Positions 9,136 to 16,880 of a DNA stretch of 44,578 nucleotides are shown here, piece after piece. The stretch covers positions 1 through 44,578 of the forward strand of contig JAJYKL010000030.1 of assembly GCA_021788625.1 (NCBI GenBank), written 5' to 3'. Every line of letters starts with the position of its first letter. Position 1 is the first letter of the stretch. The notes beneath the pieces were generated by a model. The model did no database searches. It was not told the origin of the DNA and was given only the letters and a program-made list of their open reading frames with translations. The translations under genes were made by a program, and so were the position numbers. This DNA comes from Chloroflexota bacterium. GTDB lineage: Bacteria; Chloroflexota; Anaerolineae; J036; Brachytrichaceae.

Positions 9136-10352
9136 ACCCGCTATATAGCCGCCCCATGGTAGCGCCTGTGACGATCACACCCTCCAACGCGTCGCCGCGG
9201 CCGTTCGTGGATCCTATGCGCCAGGCGTATGAGGTGTGGCAGACGCTGCTGGACGAGCAGCCTGTTCATATCGCACGGTTTCTTGCAGCCCAAGCAGCTG
9301 TCATGGCGGAGGCCATCACGCAACGGTCGGCGCACGTAAGCTTCGCCCTACCGGATAAGGTGGTGATGGAGATAAAGCCCAGCGGATGGGGTGAGGTCGG
9401 GTACGCCCCCGACTCGGCGCGTGAGCACCAACTCGGCGGGATTGTGGAGCAGATCGCACACGGCGGTATGGGCTCGGCGGTCAAGCGGTGCCTGGCGGAA
9501 CTGGAGCAATCCGGCGACCGCGCGGTCGCCACGGGCGCGGGTCTGCTCAGGCATGCCACCGTCATGTACATGGTGCACGACTTGCTGCCAGCCGGGCTCT
9601 CGGTGACCTATGTGGCTGAGGACGATGAGGAGATCCCCAGCATTCCCGCGGACGACGACGCGCCCCAGTCGGCCTTGACGGCGCCCACCGACGCCTTCGT
9701 CGCCGACGCTGTCGTCGTTGACGACACTATCGCCCAAGATGGGCAGGAGCGAGACGGGCGTGGAACACTCGTCGTACCCTACGCACCGGACGCGCGACGT
9801 TTCTTCATGCCGCAATGGGTGGCCTTTGATCTGCGGGGTCAGCTCCTCGTCAAATCAGTCGATGAGGCCGAGGTGCATGTCCGCTCGATGCAGAGTTTCC
9901 TGCGTGTGCTGCACGCCGCGGTCGCTCTGGCGCCCTACGTCGTCGCCGACAGTGTCTACCAGGCCAAACGCTACGGCATGTTGGGCCAGTTGGTGAACCA
10001 GGCTCGGACGCTGGCACGTTATCAGGTGCGCGAAGACATCCAGGTGATCAGACAGCGTGCCGGTGCGAATGACTTGAACAGGGGCCTGGCACTCAGCCTG
10101 CCCTACTTCAACGACCAAACACTCGAGTTGCAACTGCATCAGTTCGAGATCATCCCTGCCGGACGCATCATGTTCCTCCCCGCGTTCATCGTGCGCGCCG
10201 CGGTGGGGGAGCAGGCCAAGGTCGCGCAGGACACGCGCCTGAGCCCGTCCACACGTAAGCACCTGCTGGCCGAGGTGAAAGAGCTGGAAATTGCCTTCAC
10301 GGCCGCCTGGCAAGACAGATACCGAAACCTGAGCCCATTGAGCGAAATATGA
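9132..10352 (+). CDS. Conserved soluble protein of unknown function (cassette A, gene 2)
   Basis: A 406-aa protein I do not recognise. There is no signal peptide or membrane helix. It has an N-terminal helical part (YEVWQTLLDEQP..., 30-60), a low-complexity acidic linker (EDDEEIPSIPADDDAP, about 165-180), then a well-conserved C-terminal part with FFMPQWVAFDLRGQLL, YQAKRYGMLGQLVNQ, LNRGLALSLPYF and RLSPSTRKHLL. The C-terminal half is much closer to the paralogue at 13148 than the linker is. GTG 9132 overlaps the preceding stop and gives a length matching the paralogue (399 aa); an open frame continues upstream to 8610 but only as a shadow of gene 1. The stop overlaps the permease start (ATGA). 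Role inferred: cytoplasmic partner of the transporter. Confidence 0.8.
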   Translation: MNPLYSRPMVAPVTITPSNASPRPFVDPMRQAYEVWQTLLDEQPVHIARFLAAQAAVMAEAITQRSAHVSFALPDKVVMEIKPSGWGEVGYAPDSAREHQLGGIVEQIAHGGMGSAVKRCLAELEQSGDRAVATGAGLLRHATVMYMVHDLLPAGLSVTYVAEDDEEIPSIPADDDAPQSALTAPTDAFVADAVVVDDTIAQDGQERDGRGTLVVPYAPDARRFFMPQWVAFDLRGQLLVKSVDEAEVHVRSMQSFLRVLHAAVALAPYVVADSVYQAKRYGMLGQLVNQARTLARYQVREDIQVIRQRAGANDLNRGLALSLPYFNDQTLELQLHQFEIIPAGRIMFLPAFIVRAAVGEQAKVAQDTRLSPSTRKHLLAEVKELEIAFTAAWQDRYRNLSPLSEI

Positions 10353-12202
10353 TTTTTTCGATCGCGTTACTTATCGTTATTTTCGTGGCCGCCCTGCGTG
10401 TGGCGCCGAAGGAAAAGAAGGAGCATGCCGCGGTTCACGGGGCAGGTCAGATCGGGCTGGCGGCGGCAGTGGCGCTGTTCGGGGTGGACTACTTCACCTC
10501 GTTCTACTACGCCACCGGCGAAATGATGAGCGCCTTGCACCCTTACGGCCTGCAGCGCTACGGCTACATCGCCGTGGCGCTCATCGCGTTGGCCAACTTC
10601 GTGTTCGGGGCGCTGTACATGTACTCGCTCGGGGTGTTCAACGAGGGGGGCGGCTCGTACACAGCCTCCATGCGCTACCTGCTGCCCACCATGAGTCTGG
10701 TGGTGGCGGTGGTGCTCATCCAGGACTACGTGTTCACCATCGTCGTGTCGTCACTGTCCGGCGTGGACCAACTGCTGTCCATCCTGAACGCCTACGGGGT
10801 GGGATGGCTGGTGCACTTCGGCATCGGCGCGGTGCTGGTGGCCACCACGTACTACCTGACCATCCGCGGGCGCGGCGAGAGCGCGCGGGTGACCTTCACC
10901 ATGCTGGCCGTCTTCATCCTGCTGACGCTCGTGATGGTCGGGGGACTCATCCTTGCACACGTCAACGGTGTGCCGGCGGCAGCAACCCCTGTGGCGCCAC
11001 AGCCGGCCACGCTGGGTGAGGCGGCTCTGCACATGCTCACGGCGACCATGAAGGGCATGGTTGCCTTAACCGGGCTGGAGGCCATGTCGAACGGCATCCA
11101 GTTCGTGATCAACGACGACTCGGACCTGGTGAAGTGGGGCAAGAAGCACCTGCCCCGGCTGAAGGAGCTGTGGAACTTCTACGGCGGCAAGGCGGGTATC
11201 GGGCGTATGGTGCAGACCTCCTTCCTGTTCTACGGTGGCATCACCACCCTCATCCTGGCCAGCTTCGCCATACGCTTCAACGTGTTCGACGGCACGCTAG
11301 GCCGCACGCTGGTGGGCAACCTGGCCTTTATCGGCTTCGGGCAGTTGCCCGGCGGCGAGGTACTCTATTGGGTCTACCAGTTGCTGGCCGTCTTCCTGCT
11401 GGCGGCCGCCTCGATGACCGCCTTCCAGGACCTGCAGGCCACCGAATGGCGTGACGTGGCCATCGGCGAGATTCCCGAGATCATTGTGTACCGCAACGCC
11501 CAGGGGACGTTCACCCGCTCGGTGACGATCGCCTTTTCCATCTCGCTCGTCATCATGTTCCTGGTGCAAGGGCAAACAACGCTGGCCGTGCCGTTCTACG
11601 GGGTGGGTGTGTTCATGCCTATCATGGCGATGGGACTGGCCATCCGACAGCACCTGTTACAAAACTACAAAGGCCGCACACGTTTCTGGGGTGCGCTGGG
11701 CGCGAGTCTCGCAGCGGCCCTATCAGGCATCGTGTTCGTCGGGCAGATTGCGGGTAAGTGGTCGGAGGGCGGCTGGGTGGTGCTAATCTCCTTCAGCGTG
11801 CTGGTGCTGGCCGCGCACGCGCTGCTGCTGTCGCCCATCGGCTACCGCAAACCGAGCCAGATTTACCGCATCGTGCGCAAGAAGGCGCGCGTGCAAGGCG
11901 CCATGGCGTCCATTGTGGAATGGCAAAGCCTGCGCATGCAAGAGTATCGTTACTACCTGCTGGTGGGGATCGCCCACTTCTTCGAGATGCTCGGCGTGCG
12001 CCGGCCCGTGCGCTACGAACAACCCGCGCCGGCCGGCAACTATGACCACGCCCTGCATGTGGACCACCCCGAGGCGCCGTCGCTACTTGCACAGTACCTG
12101 GACCCGGAATCGCCCGAACCACCCGAGCCGTACCTGGGTGGCGTGCCGAACGAGACGACTGTGGTGCCGGCGGGTCATCCTGACGGATCGACCCGCAGGT
12201 AA
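10349..12202 (+). CDS. KimA-like APC-superfamily permease, probable K+ importer (cassette A, gene 3)
   Basis: A 617-aa polytopic membrane protein of the KUP/KimA branch of the APC superfamily. Residues equivalent to the K+ ligands reported for Bacillus subtilis KimA (D36, Y43, D117, T121, S125, T230, E233, from memory) appear in order and at identical local spacing: D47 and Y54 in VDYFTSFYY, D126/T130/S134 in QDYVFTIVVS, T241 and E244 in TGLEAMSN. PFYGVGVFMP parallels KimA PLYAVGVFIP. Unlike KimA, the ~110 residues after the last helix (about 510 on) show no Usp-like domain; they are basic, then Pro/Glu-rich. ATG overlaps the gene 2 stop. Amino-acid transport is the main alternative. Confidence 0.82.
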   Translation: MIFSIALLIVIFVAALRVAPKEKKEHAAVHGAGQIGLAAAVALFGVDYFTSFYYATGEMMSALHPYGLQRYGYIAVALIALANFVFGALYMYSLGVFNEGGGSYTASMRYLLPTMSLVVAVVLIQDYVFTIVVSSLSGVDQLLSILNAYGVGWLVHFGIGAVLVATTYYLTIRGRGESARVTFTMLAVFILLTLVMVGGLILAHVNGVPAAATPVAPQPATLGEAALHMLTATMKGMVALTGLEAMSNGIQFVINDDSDLVKWGKKHLPRLKELWNFYGGKAGIGRMVQTSFLFYGGITTLILASFAIRFNVFDGTLGRTLVGNLAFIGFGQLPGGEVLYWVYQLLAVFLLAAASMTAFQDLQATEWRDVAIGEIPEIIVYRNAQGTFTRSVTIAFSISLVIMFLVQGQTTLAVPFYGVGVFMPIMAMGLAIRQHLLQNYKGRTRFWGALGASLAAALSGIVFVGQIAGKWSEGGWVVLISFSVLVLAAHALLLSPIGYRKPSQIYRIVRKKARVQGAMASIVEWQSLRMQEYRYYLLVGIAHFFEMLGVRRPVRYEQPAPAGNYDHALHVDHPEAPSLLAQYLDPESPEPPEPYLGGVPNETTVVPAGHPDGSTRR

Positions 12203-12485
12203 CGGCGGGATGGGGTTATTTCTGATTGTGCCCCACGCCTGATACGGTGACGAGCCGCTGCGAGTTCGAAGGTAACTCCCTAACCTCCGTATCACCATGA
12301 CCCTGTGGACGAGCGGGCTGGCCATGAGTTAAGCCACGCTGAAAAGCTACTCGTCTGCGATCTCTCATTGCCACATACCTGGCAACAGATAAAGAAGACT
12401 GGAAACTTTTATTATTTTTTCACAATCTACGTTGACCCGTACACCAGCGTTTTTATTCATGGCGCGTAACCTGATATGTAGTGAT
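12203..12485 (+). promoter_or_regulatory. Intercassette region with candidate structured RNA and promoter
   Basis: This holds two nested inverted-repeat structures. In the first, TGATACGG (12240-12247) pairs with CCGTATCA (12287-12294) and encloses GAGTT/AACTC (12262-12266/12274-12278). In the second, GACGAG (12308-12313) pairs with CTCGTC (12350-12355) and encloses GGCT/AGCC (12316-12319/12332-12335). An AT-rich run follows, then TTGACC (12432-12437) and TATTCA (12454-12459) with 16-base spacing, a weak sigma-70-like promoter 26 bases before the ATG at 12486. The structures could be the cassette A terminator, a leader RNA or a cis-regulatory element for cassette B. No known riboswitch class is recognised. 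Confidence 0.45.
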
Positions 12486-13151
12486 ATGGTCACGAGTGAA
12501 GATCGACTCATGACGGGTCTGGCTTCCATCAGGCCTGTAGCTAACGAAATCAAGTCCACCCGAATGGAGGTGGGTAGGCTGGTCGTCCTGGTCCCAGACC
12601 GGGACACCTACGGCATCGAGCTGGCGCGACGCGTGTGGGCCTTGGCAGAGCCGTGTGAATTAAAGGTGTTGTTACTGTGCGTGCCTGGCCAGGGCGCCTC
12701 ACAGGAGCCAACCATCTTACTCAGGTTGATTACTCTGGCATCGCAGGTGCGCAGCGAGCGAGTACAGGTGGACACCTGCATTGAACACGGTATGAGTTGG
12801 TCCGCCGCCGTGAGCCGCCATTGGCATTCAGGTGACCTTGTCATCTGCTGTGCAGAACAAACCGTCCACACTCGCGGGCATGGAATGCAACCCCTATGGC
12901 AGGTGCTGGAATATGCGCTGGGGACGCCGGTATTTGTCCTGACAGGTCTATATGCCAGGCATGCTGCTGAGACAACCCCTCAGTTTGGGACCTATGCGCG
13001 CTGGATCGTGCCTTTAATCATGATCAGCATCCTTGTTCTTACCGAGACTCACATGGATAGCCTCGCGACAGGTTTTTTGCACACACTTGCTTTGATCGGC
13101 ATTGGCCTGGCAGAAATGTGCCTGCTTGCCTTGTGGAGCCTGCTGGTATGA
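12486..13151 (+). CDS. Usp-like domain with two membrane helices (cassette B, gene 1)
   Basis: A 221-aa paralogue of the protein at 8461. The Usp-like core is strongly conserved (TRMEVGRLVVLVPD, YGIELARRVWALAEPC, SWSAAVSRHW, GTPVFVLTGLY), whereas the segment linking it to the two C-terminal helices diverges (AEQAAGAPDPL versus ARHAAETTPQF). ATG 12486 is chosen by alignment with cassette A; the frame extends upstream to 12432 without a convincing ribosome site. Its stop overlaps the next gene's start (ATGA). GC is clearly lower than in cassette A, with many A/T third positions. Function inferred as for cassette A. Confidence 0.8.
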   Translation: MVTSEDRLMTGLASIRPVANEIKSTRMEVGRLVVLVPDRDTYGIELARRVWALAEPCELKVLLLCVPGQGASQEPTILLRLITLASQVRSERVQVDTCIEHGMSWSAAVSRHWHSGDLVICCAEQTVHTRGHGMQPLWQVLEYALGTPVFVLTGLYARHAAETTPQFGTYARWIVPLIMISILVLTETHMDSLATGFLHTLALIGIGLAEMCLLALWSLLV

Positions 13152-14347
13152 CTGCGTTAGGGCATCATAGCCAGACTGTCCCAGTCATCAGTGAACAGTT
13201 GCTCACTGAACAGACACTGCACCATACGCCTTTGTCATATCTCCGCGAAATGTATGAAACCTGGCAGAGACGACTGAACAATCAACCTGCCGCAGTGACC
13301 CAATATCTAGCTGCGCAGGCTGCCATCCTGGCTGAGGCCATAACGCAACAATCAAGAAATATCCTGTTTGGTCTTCCAAGCGAGGTGGTCATCGGGTTAT
13401 TTCCCGACGGCGGGGATGAAATAGCGTACATAGCCAGCGAGGAACGAGCTCAACAACTTGGCAAGCTCACGGATCACGCCAGGCACAGCTGTGCGGTCAT
13501 GTTGATCAGCCAGCATCTGACGGTCATGGAGCAGTCGCACAACCCTGCAATCGCCATCGCTGCTGGCCTGCTAAGACATGTTACAGCCCGATACATGGTA
13601 CACGACTTATTACCAGCCGGGCAGCCAGTGACCTATAGGCCCGCTGAGGGAGACGTCATTCCATGTCACCCAGCTGATGTCGGAGCAACACTTCAGCCTG
13701 CTTTAGTGGCATCAGCCAGCGCCGCCACAGCAGAAGAGATAGCAGCAGGCAGGGTTCAGGAGCATTTATCGTCCTATACAAACGACGCACGAAGTTGCTT
13801 CCTGCCGCAATGGATTGCATTTGACCTGCACGGGCGACTCCTGGTAAGTACGGTTGGCGAAGCACAGGCATTTGTGCAGTCGATGCAGCGTTATGTGCAA
13901 ATGCTCCACGATGCAGTGTCTTTGGCACCCTATTTCGTGTCTGACGATACCTACCAGGCAAAACGATACGGCATATTAGGTCAATTGGTGAATCAGGGTC
14001 GGGCGCTTGCTCATTTCGAAGCACATACTGATATTCAGCTGGTGAAGCAACGTGTCGACACAAATAACCTCAACCGGGGTCTCTCACTCAGTCTGCCATA
14101 TTTTGATGATCAGGCATTGAAGGTGCGCCTGTATGAATTTGAGGTTATCCCTGCAGGACGCATTACGTTTCTGCCATCTTATGTAGTACACGCAGCTATG
14201 GCAGAGCAAGTCAGGGTGGCACAGGACCTTCGCTTGAGCCCATCTACTCGTAAACACCTGTTATCTGAGCTTAAAGAGCTTGAGGTTACCTTCACAGCAG
14301 TGTGGGATGACAGCAACCGATATCCGAATCCAATGAGTGAAATATGA
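13148..14347 (+). CDS. Conserved soluble protein of unknown function (cassette B, gene 2)
   Basis: A 399-aa paralogue of the protein at 9132, also without signal peptide or membrane helix. Conserved blocks include FLPQWIAFDLHGRLL, YQAKRYGILGQLVNQ, LNRGLSLSLPYF, FEVIPAGRITFLP and LRLSPSTRKHLL, concentrated in the C-terminal 200 residues. The middle (about 175-215) is variable and Ala-rich. ATG 13148 overlaps the stop of gene 1 and its own stop overlaps the permease ATG at 14344, so all three products should be made in linked amounts. The family is unknown to me. Retention of the same order in both cassettes argues for a physical or functional tie to the permease. Confidence 0.8.
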   Translation: MTALGHHSQTVPVISEQLLTEQTLHHTPLSYLREMYETWQRRLNNQPAAVTQYLAAQAAILAEAITQQSRNILFGLPSEVVIGLFPDGGDEIAYIASEERAQQLGKLTDHARHSCAVMLISQHLTVMEQSHNPAIAIAAGLLRHVTARYMVHDLLPAGQPVTYRPAEGDVIPCHPADVGATLQPALVASASAATAEEIAAGRVQEHLSSYTNDARSCFLPQWIAFDLHGRLLVSTVGEAQAFVQSMQRYVQMLHDAVSLAPYFVSDDTYQAKRYGILGQLVNQGRALAHFEAHTDIQLVKQRVDTNNLNRGLSLSLPYFDDQALKVRLYEFEVIPAGRITFLPSYVVHAAMAEQVRVAQDLRLSPSTRKHLLSELKELEVTFTAVWDDSNRYPNPMSEI

Positions 14348-16197
14348 TTTTTTCAATAGCGTTACTTGTTTTGATTTTTATTATCGCCTTGCGCGCGGCC
14401 CCCAAGGAGAGTAAGGAACACGCGCATGTTCACGGCGCGGGGCAGATAGGGCTGGCTGCGGCAGTTGCACTGTTCGGGGTGGACTACTTCACTTCGTTCT
14501 ACTACGCCACTGGCGAATTGATGAGCGCGCTGCACCCATACGGGCTGCAGCGATTTGGTTACATCGCCGTGGGTGTTATCGCCTTTGCCAACTTTGTGTT
14601 CGGGGCACTTTACATGTACTCGCTAGGCATCTTTAATGAAGGCGGCGGCTCTTATACCGCCTCCATGCGCTATTTGGTGCCTACCATGAGTCTGATCGTC
14701 GCTGTGGTTCTCATCCAGGACTACGTATTCACCATCGTTGTCTCTGCCCTCTCGGGAGTAGACCAGTTACTCTCAATCTTGAATGCCTATGGTGTTAGTT
14801 GGCTTGTGCACTTCGGTATTGGTGCCGTGTTGGTGGCGATCACCTACTATTTGACCATTCGCGGTCGCGGGGAGAGCGCTCGAGTAACCTTCACCATGCT
14901 GGCGGTCTTCCTGATGTTGACGGTGATCATGACCGGCGGTCTCATCTTAGCAAACGCGCGGGGTGTGGCTCCGGCAGCCAATCAGGCACCACCGCTGCCC
15001 AGCACGCTACTCGAAGCGATGTATCACATGCTCACTGCCTCGATGAAGGGGTTGGTTGCCCTGAGCGGACTGGAAGCCATGTCGAATGGCATCCAGTTCG
15101 TCATCAACGACGACTCAGAGGTGGTGAAGTGGGGCAAGAAGCATCTACCCAGGTTGAATGGACTGTGGAACTACTACAGCGGCAAGTCGGGCATTGGGCG
15201 CATGGTGCAAACATCCTTCCTGTTCTATGGTGGACTCACCACTTTCATCCTGGCCAGCTTTGCCATCCGCTTTAACGTTTTCGATGGCACGCTGGGCCGC
15301 ACACTGGTAGGCAATCTGGCTTTTATTGGCTTCGGGCAACTCCCGGGCGGCGAGGTGCTGTACTGGGTTTATCAGTTATTGGCGGTATTCCTGCTGGCGT
15401 CTGCCTCCATGACGGCTTTCCAGGACCTCCAGGCTACAGGCTGGCGTGACGTGGCCATTGGTGAAATTCCCGAGGTAGTTGTGTATCGCAACCAGGCTGG
15501 CACATTCACCCGCTCGGTGACGGCCAGCTTTGTCGTGGCAATGGTTATCATGTTGCTGGTGCGTGGTCAAACCACACTGGCCGTACCATTCTACGGAGTG
15601 GGCGTATTCATGCCCATCATGGCCATGGGTCTGGCGATCCGCCAGCACATTTTGCAAACCTACAAGGGCCGCACACGCTTCTGGGGAGCCTTGGGTGCGA
15701 GTATTGCGGCGTTCCTGTCAGGTTTTACATTCATTGGCCAGATTGCAGGTAAGTGGACAGAAGGTGGTTGGGTGGTGCTGATCTCCTTCACCGTTCTGGT
15801 GCTGGCTGCGCACGCCTTACTTCTTTCACCTATTGGTTATCGACGTCCGAGCCAGATTTATCGCATCGTGCGCGATAAGGCACGCGTGCAAGGTGCCATG
15901 GCATCGATTGTGGAGTGGCAAAGTCTGCGCATGCAGGAATATCGCTACTACCTGCTGGTAGCGATCGCCCACTTCTGGGAGCAGTTCGGAGTGCGCCGGC
16001 CCCTACGTTATGAACAGCCGATTCACGCAGGGACCTACGATCAGGCTCTGCATCTGGATCACCCTGATGCGCCATCCATTTTGACAAAATACATGGGATC
16101 CGACCCAACCAAGCCACTTGAGCCGCACCTGGGTGGAATGCCAAATAAGGCATCGGCGGATCAGGCAGGGCAGCCAGGCAAATCACATAGCGGGTGA
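14344..16197 (+). CDS. KimA-like APC-superfamily permease, probable K+ importer (cassette B, gene 3)
   Basis: A 617-aa paralogue of the permease at 10349, alignable without gaps over the inspected first 250 residues and very similar throughout. The predicted K+ ligands are kept (D47, Y54, D126, T130, S134, E244), except that the threonine at 241 is serine (SGLEAMSN), a conservative change at a proposed ion-binding position. PFYGVGVFMPIMAMG and the RIVRDKARVQGAMASIVEWQSL tail are shared, and again no C-terminal Usp domain is present. ATG 14344 overlaps the gene 2 stop. The coding DNA is about half GC in sampled lines, against about two thirds in cassette A. It ends 48 bases from the convergent HD gene. 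Confidence 0.82.
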   Translation: MIFSIALLVLIFIIALRAAPKESKEHAHVHGAGQIGLAAAVALFGVDYFTSFYYATGELMSALHPYGLQRFGYIAVGVIAFANFVFGALYMYSLGIFNEGGGSYTASMRYLVPTMSLIVAVVLIQDYVFTIVVSALSGVDQLLSILNAYGVSWLVHFGIGAVLVAITYYLTIRGRGESARVTFTMLAVFLMLTVIMTGGLILANARGVAPAANQAPPLPSTLLEAMYHMLTASMKGLVALSGLEAMSNGIQFVINDDSEVVKWGKKHLPRLNGLWNYYSGKSGIGRMVQTSFLFYGGLTTFILASFAIRFNVFDGTLGRTLVGNLAFIGFGQLPGGEVLYWVYQLLAVFLLASASMTAFQDLQATGWRDVAIGEIPEVVVYRNQAGTFTRSVTASFVVAMVIMLLVRGQTTLAVPFYGVGVFMPIMAMGLAIRQHILQTYKGRTRFWGALGASIAAFLSGFTFIGQIAGKWTEGGWVVLISFTVLVLAAHALLLSPIGYRRPSQIYRIVRDKARVQGAMASIVEWQSLRMQEYRYYLLVAIAHFWEQFGVRRPLRYEQPIHAGTYDQALHLDHPDAPSILTKYMGSDPTKPLEPHLGGMPNKASADQAGQPGKSHSG

Positions 16198-16202
16198 CAA
16201 GA

Positions 16203-16246
16203 GCGGGCATTTTGATACATGCCCGCACCATAACCCTGCGCAGGGT
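16203..16246. terminator. Probable bidirectional terminator between convergent genes
   Basis: GCGGGCAT (16203-16210) and ATGCCCGC (16219-16226) form an 8-bp stem with an 8-base loop just after the permease stop. The 14-bp palindrome ACCCTGCGCAGGGT (16233-16246) abuts the stop of the convergent HD gene. The position between converging genes supports termination; U-tracts are weak. Confidence 0.6.
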
Positions 16247-16839
16247 CAGGACTTGACCAGAGTTGCAGCTTCATTCAGGAGCACCTGCAGCTCGGGCAGA
16301 TCCACCACTCGTCGTGCTGCTGACATAAAGTCGCTCGCATTCACCAGAGACTGCTGCTGGTAGATTCCGGCCTGCAAAGCCATTTCCAGACGGTCAATCT
16401 GCTTTACGAAGCGTGCCTCAGCGCTGGCGTTATCTTCGTATTCCTGCCAGAGTGACAGATAGGTCGTTCCCTCAGGCAAGCGCGAAAGCACCTGCTGGAC
16501 CGACTCGCGCTCCAGTGCATATTTCGTATGCGCATCCACCTGGTCGGATAGAGTAATATCGCCCGCATGGATTTCGCCAAAGTCATGCAGCAAAGCCATG
16601 CGTAATACCTTCAACCGGTCAAGATCGGGGTAGTATGAGTCAACGAGAAACATGCACAGTACGGCCATGCCAAAGGTGTGTTCGGCTACGCTCTCGCAGC
16701 GTTTGGGCGGCATGCCGCGCTGCAGCCAGCCCTGTCGGTAGAGCTGTTTCAAGTGATTGAACTCGTAGTAGGCTTCGACGATTGGCAGCGTGCGGTGCCC
16801 ACCCAATAAAGCAACGGGATTCTGATCCTTCATCACCAT
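16246..16839 (-). CDS. HD-domain hydrolase (HDDC2/YfbR-like)
   Basis: A 197-aa HD-superfamily protein. Metal ligands are visible as H54 in SVAEHTFG, H85-D86 in MALLHDFGEI and D149 in VKQIDRLEM, the layout of the HDDC2/YfbR 5'-nucleotidase group that acts on nucleoside monophosphates. I chose ATG 16839 because GGGGG lies six bases upstream; the frame also extends to a GTG at 16884 overlapping the upstream stop (GTGA), which would add 15 residues. It is co-directional with DUF4037 and cdaA, so a role in handling nucleotides derived from c-di-AMP is possible but speculative. Confidence 0.8.
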   Translation of the reverse strand: MVMKDQNPVALLGGHRTLPIVEAYYEFNHLKQLYRQGWLQRGMPPKRCESVAEHTFGMAVLCMFLVDSYYPDLDRLKVLRMALLHDFGEIHAGDITLSDQVDAHTKYALERESVQQVLSRLPEGTTYLSLWQEYEDNASAEARFVKQIDRLEMALQAGIYQQQSLVNASDFMSAARRVVDLPELQVLLNEAATLVKS

Positions 16840-16880
16840 CGTATACCCCCTTACCACCATCCTGTTTGGCCGTGACGCTG

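Noticed and set aside
12203-12485. Small kdpF-like peptide between the cassettes
   Set aside because: The only ATG frames are about 10 codons long and not hydrophobic enough to be a membrane peptide.
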